This document shows positions 25,062 through 33,620 of a DNA stretch of 64,000 bases, piece by piece. The stretch's first letter is position 1; every line of letters starts with the position of its first letter. The notes under the pieces are model-generated. The model searched no databases. It was not told where the DNA came from and saw only the letters and a program-made list of their open reading frames with translations. The translations under genes and the position numbers were made by a program. The stretch comes from Astrocystis sublimbata (Eukaryota > Ascomycota > Sordariomycetes > Xylariales > Xylariaceae): positions 372,001 to 436,000 of the forward strand of contig JAJNNY010000008.1 in assembly GCA_022453515.1 (NCBI GenBank), written 5' to 3'.

Positions 25062-26003
25062 AGTTGCGGTATGTGGATATTCGAGTGTTGGACAGTAGTA
25101 GTAGTTGTGTTGATAGGTTTTTGAGTTTGGTTCTCGTTGGTAGGAGCTTGAGTTGGGCTGCTACTTCATCTCGAGAGGGAGAAGCATCCTAAATACTTGA
25201 ATGGGCCACGATATTGTCTTGAAAAATCTTCTTGATTTGCAACAGCGCCTTTGTTGATAATAATAGCTGTTGTTCATCGACAATTTGATTGTTGATGGTC
25301 CATGGCTTACTGAGCCTTTGGCAACACGGAATTCGCAACAGCCGGCATCTATAATCGATTGCTTCATTCCACGTCGCATTGACTTGTGAAATATAGCCAT
25401 CTGTGTGCGACCAAGCTTGCCATTTGTCACCATCCCCAGGGCTGGAATTGCAGTCATGGCTTTAGGTAATTCTCCTTTGGCTCACCACAGCCAAGAAAGC
25501 TAGTCCCCAGTATATCGTGTGCCAAGTCGATATAGAGCCAGAATTCCGTGACGCTGTTGTTTCAACGGAACTACGTTATTTAATTATTTAACCCTGTTTA
25601 TCCTATGATTTGACAAACAATGCCGGGTGAATAATTGTATTGTTGGGCAGAGAGAAATGATCACTACCAGGACTTAGTACATGACCATGGAAAAACAACA
25701 CTGTATAAGACTCTACTTCTCTGCGATAGATCATCGCACTACTGTTATAGCATGGACATGTTATTGCATTCAATTAAGTCTCGAAGAGGTCTATCATAAT
25801 AATATGAAGAAAATGATCTCAGGAGAAAACAAATGTACTATTAATTGCTAGGGTGTGGGTGTTATGCTATCAATACAGTTATGATTAATATAGTGAAACG
25901 TTTCCTTTCTTCGCCCCCATTTCTAGATCCTTTTTTAAAATTAGGGAAAGAACTAAATAACAAGCACCGTGATATTAATTCGTTCGGCAATGTGGGATAT
26001 CAA
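25062..26003. other. A+T-rich intergenic between paralogues A and B
   Basis: Holds the promoter of paralogue A and the 3' flank of paralogue B. A minus-strand frame at 25161-25457 (98 codons) has no family match and no relation to the paralogues, and is probably chance. Nothing else recognised. Confidence 0.5.
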
Positions 26004-26540
26004 CTAATTACCATCCTGATTAAAGTCTGGAAATGCGCGAGCATCGCTTAGGAGTTCCTCAAGATCTTGTGGTGCCTTTTCTGCCCAATAGTTGAGCCAT
26101 CTAGAATGGGCTTCTACTACGTCTCTCTCCTCGAGCAACTTGACAGCCCTAGACCAGAAATAGCTCTGGGTATTATTGTCCGGCTGGTCCAGAAACTCTT
26201 TGAATTCGACTAGCCAGAGATGAGCTTCATCTAAGAGCCCTTGAGTCTCGGCCAACACCCTTGAATATGCGTACGTCTGACGATCGGATCTGTTCTGGGT
26301 AACATCCTTGATAGCTGCTAGGTAGTGTTGAAGGTGAGTTTCCACAAAATTACTCTTGACAAGGGCATCGATTTCCTCTTGAAGCATCCCCAACGTCCAC
26401 GTCTTGTAGGCTGTGCCGTGAAAGTCAACTACTCCCTGGGAGAGGGTTGAACGTGACTTCCAACGTAGCAATATCCACTCCTTTTTGCTAACAAGCTGGC
26501 CATTGCCTAGATCCATATTCCTCTCAGTAATAGAAGGCAT
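26004..26540 (-). CDS. WLxYW/DARxFP-family protein, paralogue B
   Basis: Second member of the trio, 178 residues, single exon. Its start TERNMDLGNGQLVSKKEWI matches paralogue A closely. The middle has drifted strongly but keeps a helical, charged character. The C-terminal module at residues 145-171 (26028-26108) reads H-x2-WLNYWAEK-x-P, then LL-x-DARAFP, with only seven residues after it. A TATAAAA box lies about 60 bp upstream of the ATG, so it looks like an expressed, intact gene. Not recognised as any named family. The shared N- and C-terminal motifs show that A and B are tandem duplicates that have since diverged, in the same orientation. Confidence 0.78.
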   Translation of the reverse strand: MPSITERNMDLGNGQLVSKKEWILLRWKSRSTLSQGVVDFHGTAYKTWTLGMLQEEIDALVKSNFVETHLQHYLAAIKDVTQNRSDRQTYAYSRVLAETQGLLDEAHLWLVEFKEFLDQPDNNTQSYFWSRAVKLLEERDVVEAHSRWLNYWAEKAPQDLEELLSDARAFPDFNQDGN

Positions 26541-27110
26541 CGTGATTGGATTCTAGAAACTGATGAACATATGAGAATAATAGTAGTGGACTTGATGGTT
26601 TTATAAGCGTATCTTGGAGGATTGATTGGGTTAAAGTAGCTCTTACTCGGCGAGCAAGACCGATTTTCTTATATTCGGTCTAGTGGCGATATCCACTCAA
26701 AACAATTCTTATTGTTCTGCTTTGACGTCTTTGTGCATCAAAGTCGCGATACAATGACCTCAAATGGGACTATGAGGTTTATGACAAAGTGTCAATATGA
26801 TTAACAATAACTACTCAGTGCGGTTTATGGTAGATGGTTACTTTAACTTTTGATACCTGTATAACTTGCTCATTTAGAACGTGACATAATGCCGGATTAT
26901 GCCTTACACCATAATGTTAAGCCAAGTCTTTAAGGGGAAATGAATGTCATATTTCTTCTGACTAGTAATTGAGTCCATGAATATGAAAGAAACGAATTTG
27001 TTTTGTTGTGTTTTTTCCCAGTTTTCCTCTCACTCTCTAATTCTACTCTGTCTTATTTTCCAGTCAAATAAACAAGCCAGCAGTAATCAAATACTCAAGC
27101 ACGGTGAAAA
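26541..27110. other. A+T-rich intergenic between paralogues B and C
   Basis: A 570-bp spacer holding the paralogue B promoter (TATA at 26599-26605) and the paralogue C terminator region. No reading frame of note. Confidence 0.5.
26599..26605 (-). promoter_or_regulatory. TATA box of paralogue B
   Basis: TATAAAA on the minus strand, about 60 bp before the ATG at 26540, embedded in CTTATAAAACC. Spacing fits a short 5' leader of about 30 nt. Confidence 0.5.
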
Positions 27111-27707
27111 TTATTGACCCTTCCACTTTTGAACAGGATACAAAGGCCAAATACCCGTGACGAGAACTTCAGGTACTACGGGGAACTCGCGAGCATCTTG
27201 CAGCAATGCCTCAACATTGTCTGGCTCCTTCCCAGCAAAATACTCCAACCAAAAGATATGAGCCTTTAACTTAGGCTCCAGATCAATGAGCATGTCAATC
27301 TTGCGCTCAAGAGCCTCGTTGCTTCTTTCTCCCGACATAAAAACTTCTATGTCACCCTGTAGGCGTTTGCAAGCATCGCCAAAATCTTTGATAGTGGCTC
27401 GAACTGACTTGATCAGTTGGTCCTGGTCCTCGCGCAACCTACCGCTGCCAATGTTCAACTGACGTGCGCCTCGATAATTGAGGATACGGTTGTCGACATC
27501 AGCGCTGTACTTTTGGTAGAGTCTGCCGAGGAGCAACTTCATTTTCTCCTTTGAACAATTCTCGTATCTACCTGCCCAAATTGCACATTCGTCGGCAACA
27601 TAATCCAGCTTTTTCATTCCTCCTCCAGTTCGAACGGATGAGAATGGAAGCATCCTATTCTGGTAGTTTGCAATATTCCAAGGTATGGTACCAGATGAAG
27701 AAGCCAT
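27111..27707 (-). CDS. WLxYW/DARxFP-family protein, paralogue C
   Basis: Third and most diverged member. The frame is open to an ATG at 27839, but I place the start at 27707. That ATG has an ACC-ATG-GCT context, while a TATAAATA box at 27850-27857 would put transcription start downstream of the outer ATG. This gives 198 residues. It lacks the TERxMD N-terminal motif of A and B. The C-terminal module (27180-27260) is clear: H-x2-WLEYF-x-GK-x-P, then LL-x-DAREFP. The central part, with EKMKLLLGRLYQKY and RLREDQDQLIKS, is strongly helical and coiled-coil-like. A 22-residue tail rich in aromatic residues ends it. No signal peptide. Unknown function; same strand and orientation as A and B. Confidence 0.75.
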   Translation of the reverse strand: MASSSGTIPWNIANYQNRMLPFSSVRTGGGMKKLDYVADECAIWAGRYENCSKEKMKLLLGRLYQKYSADVDNRILNYRGARQLNIGSGRLREDQDQLIKSVRATIKDFGDACKRLQGDIEVFMSGERSNEALERKIDMLIDLEPKLKAHIFWLEYFAGKEPDNVEALLQDAREFPVVPEVLVTGIWPLYPVQKWKGQ

Positions 27708-28804
27708 GGTCGTGAATTTGAAGTGTTTTGCAAAAGTGGTGTAGTTGATTATGATAGGGTAATGGTTTGGTGAGTAGTTATTCTTCGTACTAGGTCTTGC
27801 TTGATCCTGGTTTTCTGAGGCTGCATCAAATTTGGGCAAAATAAACCCTTATTTATAGATGATGATCCCATCAAGTATGTTGGACGACAGCAGAAACAAC
27901 GTCTTTTTTTGCATCATCAACCTGCTTCTTTACTATTCCAACAATGCATAGTGTATGAGCGACAGCATGCTAATAGTAAGAACATAATGGGAACAAAGAC
28001 AACCCAAACTACAGCATCGTGATGGCTGCCATGAAGTGTTGGGTATCATCCAAGTGTTAATGAATTTATCTGCCCAATGTCACACACTTAACTGTATCAA
28101 CTGAGTGTAATGGACCCTCAAATGACATTCCTAAACTCGGAGACATGTACTTTATCTTTACGACGACGACAACTCTTAGCAGTCGGCATTGAGTACTAGG
28201 GAATATTACGCTTTGACAGCAGTTGACTATCACCAGCATTGCGGCAAATGATTATGGCCTGGATGCCTACGGTAGCTATGGGAAGAGAGGCAACTGCCAG
28301 GTTTATTCTCCGTTATGTCAACTACCTAGGACTTATGCAGAGTCCAGACAATCGGGTGCAACATCACCATGGGCTGTACAGCGTCCAAGTTTTGCCTATT
28401 TGAGCCATGCCAAGCCGGAGCTTTACGGAGCCATGCACCTATATCCAGGTGCGTGCCTAGGCAGTCACCTAGCCTAGGTACCTCGCCTCGCTCGCCTTCG
28501 CCTACTACACGCCTCATCACTCAAATAGGAAGTAGGCAAAACATGTTAGCGCATAGAATTCTATGGCAAACCGATGCGACTTGGGACCATCGTTTTTACT
28601 TGGTTGTCCTACCTTAATTTCAAAAACACAGGCACTTTTGGGCATTTCCAGCAGTCCCCTTTTACTGGGTGTCATTGAAAGTGCAAGGGCAAGAGCCGAG
28701 ACAAGCATTCTTCTTAGCCTCATACACGCAGGGTCCTGTCCTTCATTCTCAATGATACCACAAGTGATCCTCACCACCGAGCTCATTTGACAGCAACTCA
28801 TGCG
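27708..28804. other. Intergenic upstream of paralogue C and of the PIF1-like gene
   Basis: Divergent spacer of about 1.1 kb with promoters for both neighbours. TATA for paralogue C is at 27850-27857 and a CCTAGGTACC motif at 28473-28482. Small frames here (for example 28223-28477) have no coding signature. Confidence 0.5.
27850..27857 (-). promoter_or_regulatory. TATA box of paralogue C; argues for the inner start codon
   Basis: TATAAATA on the minus strand, 11 bp upstream of an outer in-frame ATG (27839) and 143 bp upstream of the preferred ATG (27707). With the usual 25-100 nt TATA-to-start distance the outer ATG would not be in the mRNA. Confidence 0.5.
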
Positions 28805-30692
28805 ATGCTCGCCACAGCTTCCTTGGCTGTACGTGCGGGTACTTATCAGGCTATCCGACCTTCCGTTTTGATTACTGGTACTACTGCTCTACACAGGAGC
28901 TGCTTTCCCGGCAACATTCAACGCTTCTCCATCTCATCCACAAGGACCCCAAGATCCCATATCAATGCATGCGCCATCAGCCCCAAGCATCTGTCTGCCG
29001 CCCTGGGTGATTTGAGGTTATATAGCACAGGGCTGGACACAATCCGTCATGACGAGGAACCCACCCTTTGCCCAGAGCAGGCCGAATTGGTTGACCTCAT
29101 TTGTTCTGGCCGCAACGTCTTCTTCACTGGGTCCGCGGGCTGTGGCAAGTCCACCGTCCTGAAGGCGTTCACAAAACGCTTTCGCGACCAAGGGTTACAC
29201 GTCGACATCGTAGCACCAACAGGTGTTTCGGCCTTGAGTGTTGGTGGTTTTACCACATTCGTATACGCCGGCTGGGGTATAGGCAGTTTCAAGAAATCAC
29301 TGGAACAACTCCGAGAAGACGCCCATGAAAAGCCTGTCCGAAAGCGACTGAGGAGCACAGACGTTTTAGTTATTGATGAGATCAGCAGTGAGTACCTGTC
29401 GGTGGAACCTAGATCTGCTCGGGCAGCTAATTACTGCGACGTGGAGTTTCCTGTCCTGGCCATCGAGCATTGATTGTGACTTAACAAGTGCATGCGATCT
29501 TTCCAACCGACAAATACTAACTCTGTGTGTCGCAGTGGTCGAGAATTTCCATTTTGAACGGCTGAACGCTATTATGCAAGACGTTCGTCGCTCTTCCAAG
29601 CCCTTTGGCGGGGTGCAAATTGTCGTCACTGGTGACTTTTACCAGCTGCCTCCCGTAAAGCCCTTCCAGTACTGTCTCGAATGTGGCGAGGAGCTCATTC
29701 ACAATCGTTCGCAAGACTCATATACCTGTAAGGAACACGGCATTTTCTACGATGAAGATAAATGGGCATTTAAGAGCAAGGCTTGGGCCTCATGCGGTTT
29801 CACTTATTTCCATCTGAACACAATCCACCGTCAAAGAGACGAAACTTTTATCAAAATTCTGCAAAAATGTCGAATCGGGCAACCTCTGACCAATGGCGAC
29901 ATGGACATCTTAATGAATCACTCTTCTCTGGTAAAAAATGCCACAACGCTCTACCCACGACGGGAAGAGGTTCGGAGACATAACCAAATGCGGTTTAACA
30001 AACTTAAGTCCGAACAGTATACGTATACTTGTCTAGACGAATTCCATATGAGACCACATCATCCGTATCTTGAGAGGTACCATATGCGCCTACCCGATGG
30101 ATCCTTAGCATCTCTCAAAGACCATCGGTTTGAAGCGGCTGTCGAGCTGAAAAAGGGTATGTTGGTCGTTCTCCTCACCAACCTAGACCTACGCGACGGA
30201 CTCTGCAATGGAAGCCAGGGCATCATCTGTGGCTACGAAGAGTTCGATCCTGAGCGCCTCCCCGTTATCAAGGGAGATTACGCGGATTTGAGAAACGAGG
30301 AGGTCCGAATGTTCATGGAGCGAACAAAGATCGCCAAGAAAGCTTGGCCGGTCGTCAAATTCCACAATGGCCAGAAGCGGATTATCTACGCAGACTGCTC
30401 CGTGCACCCCGTGGGAAATGGTGAGCCCTACAGCCTCCTGTGCAGAACCCAAATCCCATTGGCCCCAGCATGGGCTATGTCGATCCATAAAAGTCAAAGT
30501 CTGACACTCAACCGCGTTACTGTCGATCTTACCTACGCCTGGGGAGAAGGACAGGTCTACGTCGCCCTATCTAGAGCGAGGAGCCTGTCTGGTCTTAAGA
30601 TTGAAGGGGATCCGAAGGGACTAAGGGTTGGCCTAGGGGGCGATCTCGAAGTGCAAAAATTCCACAGGGATGAATTTGGAACACCCGTCTAG
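28805..30692 (+). CDS. PIF1-like superfamily 1B DNA helicase, probably mitochondrial
   Basis: A 5'-to-3' DNA helicase of the PIF1 family, which unwinds G-quadruplexes, R-loops and forks in the nucleus and mitochondria. Two exons, 28805-29387 and 29536-30692, give 579 residues. Seen: Walker A GSAGCGKST at about 109-117, motif Ia APTGVSALSVGG, Walker B DEIS split by the intron, motif III GDFYQLPPV, then a CLECG-EE...YTCKEHG cysteine/histidine insert, a TIHRQRDETF motif, and the C-terminal AMSIHKSQSLTL and YVALSRARS motifs. The first ~50 residues are rich in Ala, Arg, Ser and Thr with almost no acids, as in a mitochondrial presequence. The start is the ATG at 28805; the open frame begins with TTG a few codons earlier. 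PIF1-like genes are multicopy in some fungi, so this may be a family copy rather than the single essential one. Confidence 0.9.
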
Positions 30693-32141
30693 AAATCCCG
30701 CCGATGACATCTGCATCTGCATGCGGCATCAAGACTGATGCATGCCGTGAGCGACAAGACAACTGTACAATTAGCAGTGTCTGCAGTACGCGCGTGGGCT
30801 GCAGGTTCTGCACCTCATGGGGATTACCTTGGAGGATAGTGAGTTGACGATGTATCTGAAAGCATCAGACGACAAGGGAGAGTCAGTTGGCGCTACGCCA
30901 TCAGGATGCGAGCCGTTGGCGCACACACGATAAAATGTTTGCAGCATATTGGCTCGCGGCAGCTTGGTCCATAACCACGGCATCAAAGGATCGAGTAGCA
31001 GTCGAAATTTATGGCGGTGCCGATTCCGAGGGCATGCACCCATACCCAAATGGCTGGATTGAGTCGTTAAAATCAGCAGCACTCGTCAAGTGGAGTTGGG
31101 ACCATCGGGACGTAGATTATCATTTACAATGATGGATGCTCTCATCATGCGGTCCCATGATGCCATCATCTGGGTTTGAAATGCGACGCTTCCACGTCAA
31201 GGCCGTGGTCGTGAATACTGCCGTCGGCCCACAAGTTAATACAATGGACGAGAAACCGTGTTATGTTTAGAGATCTTTGTGTGGATTTGATGATAATAGG
31301 AAAACTGCTAGGGCCGCGATGATAACGATGAGAGTAATAGAGAAAGCAAAATTGAAGATAGGACGAACTGGGGACTTACTTGCCTACCTCTCGCCTACAT
31401 ATCTCAAGACATTATTCACGTATCCGGTGCTGGCGACCCACCCCCACCCCCACAGCCCCTGGACGTCCCCCGTGGAAATCAATGCACCATCGTTACCTGT
31501 CTCGCCTGTTAGCAGGATGATAACGACGACACAACACGCACATGTGAGAAGCAAACACAATCGGGCCTCTCAGCAAGGAGTTGGCGTAATGTCAGCTCGC
31601 AATGCTGTGTTGATTTTGATGCCTTACATTGGGGGAATCAGGAATGCTGAACTTATCGTCTTCACACGTCATACCGGTCATATTTCAAACGCCGTATCTG
31701 CACTTGTAGGTATTGACTGTGTTCGCCATTGGAGATGGCTGCCGAATGTTCCCGGATCTACAACAGTACAAGACTAGAAAAGTGAACGAGTGCTACCCTT
31801 AGAAGATGGATTGCCATGGCATTACAGCGCGCCAAGTACCCTCGGTACCTTAGCACGTCACTCGAGGGCCCTCCCCGCTAGATCTAGGGGTCCGAACCAA
31901 CTGAGCTAAGGTAGCTCCCAATTGACTGCGCCGTCACCGTCCGTCTCGGACACCGATTCGACTTTCCGCATACATATAACCACTGACAACCGAATCCTGC
32001 CCCCGACTAGATCATAGCTTCCTCTACTCCCTTATTGTACGGCAGGCAGACCCTATGCGCCGCCTTTAGCTCCATTTCAGGAATTGCCATCTGATCAATT
32101 GGCGGGGTATTAGCGCGACCCCGCGGCGCCCTCAATCCATC
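30693..32141. other. Intergenic, with a tRNA-like element on the minus strand
   Basis: About 1.45 kb. The frames at 30771-31082 (minus) and 31277-31777 (plus, GTG start) have no family features or splice logic and are taken as chance. A tRNA-like sequence is listed at 31844-31915. A C-rich CCCCCAC repeat lies near 31441-31451. Confidence 0.5.
31844..31915 (-). other. tRNA-like sequence (probable tRNA pseudogene)
   Basis: A 72-nt minus-strand stretch of tRNA length. Its ends GCTACCT and AGGTACC pair at six of seven positions, and TAGCTCAGTTGG is a perfect A-box/D-arm. A CCCC...GGGG stem occupies the anticodon position with a 10-nt loop. The T-arm is poor: TCGAGTG stands where TTCRANY is expected, and the D-stem partner GAGC is missing. 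No T-run follows closely. It is more likely a decayed tRNA or tRNA-derived repeat than a functional gene. Confidence 0.35.
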
Positions 32142-33426
32142 ATGGGCGCATTCTACGAGGAAATCCCCGAAAATGTCATGGAATGGATCGTGAAGCAGAA
32201 GGTCTTCTGGGTCTCGACTGCCCCGCTTTCGAGGCAGTAAGTGAGACATTGAAACACCTGAGCCCATCTCATATGGACTACTGCCAGACTCTGGATGTCT
32301 GGCTGTCCCCGCTGTGGGCGAACTGCTACCCTCTCTATCACGACACAACATGCCTACCTAGGCATTGGACACTTCTACCGCTAGAGAGGCAACTAATCTG
32401 TGATGTAGTGGCCATGTCAATGTATCTCCCAAGGGAGGCGAATGTTTTGGAGTCCCGAATCGGCGGAGCTTTTGGTATATGGACATGTAAGCGGACTCCT
32501 TGGCCTTGCCCAGGCTCGCCCAGGAATGTGCACAATCTTATTTAGGCCATACTGTCATGTCATATTATGATACTTACGAGTACTTTCAATTACAGGACGG
32601 GTTCGGGGAATGAAACGATATCACATCTGATAGAGCCAGGCAATGGCCGGATCACTATCCGTGAGTGGCGCTATCCCTGTCCATATTGTCCACCCCAGTC
32701 GGCGACAGGCCCTCCCTCAAATTGTACCAACAGCTTCTCGTTCCTGTTCTCGTTCTCGTTGAAAACTTTGAGTCGAGCACATGCGGAGAATGTATCTAAA
32801 CTGACTGTTTCCCGTGTACTGTAGTGTTCAATGCATTTGAAGGTGCCCCTCGCATTCTGAGGCTTTGGGGCAAAGGCAGGGTTCTAGAATATGGCTCGCC
32901 TGGGTTCAACGAGATCGTCGAGCGTGAAAACATCAAAACAATGCCTGGCACACGCTCCGTGATTGTGGTAGACGTTCACCAGGTCGGGACGTCCTGCGGA
33001 TACCAGGTGCCCTTCTTCAACTTCGTCGACTACCGTCGCGTGCTCGAGCAGTTCTTCCAGAAGAAATCCGATAAACATGAGCGGGGAGACGAGAAGGAGA
33101 GCATGGACCGCTACTGGGCATCGAAGAACGCGTGGAGTATGGACGGACTACCCGGCATGCGGCGAGGCCTGGAGGCAGGAAAGAGGTTCTCTGTCGAGCC
33201 GATGAAAAAGATGGTGGGAAAGCTGGCACCGAAGAATGGCGGCCAGGCAATGGCCGAACTCCAAGTCGCGTATCTGGTCATTGCGTTGCTCATGGCCATT
33301 ATCGCGATTCTGGCGGCGACGCACCCGGCGTTCGAGTATTTTCCCGCTCAGAGGCGCATGCAGGGCTTGCTGTCGCAAGTCACGTCTATGCCTAGTCGCT
33401 CTGTGAGTGACCCAGGAGTGCTATAG
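32142..33426 (+). CDS. FMN-binding pyridoxamine 5'-phosphate oxidase-like protein with C-terminal membrane span
   Basis: A split-barrel FMN-binding protein of the PNPOx-like superfamily, a type widespread in filamentous fungi with no fixed substrate. Four exons (32142-32236, 32409-32486, 32596-32660, 32825-33426) join in frame to 279 residues. Seen: MGAFYEEIPENVMEWI start, then FWVSTAPLS, GHVNVSPKGG on exon 2, FWYMDMTGSGNETISHL across exons 2-3, GNGRITILFNAFEGAPRI across exons 3-4, and RSVIVVDVHQVG with SCGYQVPFF. These are the conserved blocks that line the FMN site in the family. The last ~50 residues hold one hydrophobic helix (YLVIALLMAIIAILAATHP), predicting a tail anchor. Small exons 2 and 3 are easily missed by automatic calling. 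Convergent with the dehydrogenase-propeller gene, 194 bp apart. Confidence 0.87.
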
Positions 33427-33620
33427 TCCGTTAATCGAGGAAGGCGAAGCAGGAACACGCTGTTTCGTGGTAGTGTGAATGGCGTAACGTCTTTTTTTAA
33501 GCTCAAACAGTCATTACTTGGGTAGGTATACTCAATCAAGGTTTCGCGTCATGCCAATGGTCTATTTCTAAGCAGTCTATCTGAGTTTATGTCTAATTAA
33601 AGTGAGATTGAGCCTAGCGC

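Noticed and set aside
25161..25457. Possible fourth small gene between paralogues A and B
   Set aside because: 98 codons without the shared module or any motif, lying in the paralogue A promoter region.
27708..27839. N-terminal extension of paralogue C to the outer in-frame ATG
   Set aside because: A TATA box 11 bp upstream of the outer ATG puts it outside the likely mRNA, the extension reads like leader sequence, and the inner ATG has a much better context.
28805..30692. Helitron transposon
   Set aside because: Only the helicase part is present, with an intron and a mitochondrial-type leader; no Rep/HUH domain or Helitron-type ends are visible.
31277..31777. 166-codon open frame on the plus strand
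   Set aside because: Begins at a GTG, contains micro-repeat CCCCCAC-derived residues, shows no family features and no promoter or intron logic.
32183..32545. 120-codon plus-strand frame inside the FMN-protein gene
   Set aside because: It is another frame of exons 1-2 and introns of that gene; the alternative reading yields the conserved GHVNVSPKGG block.
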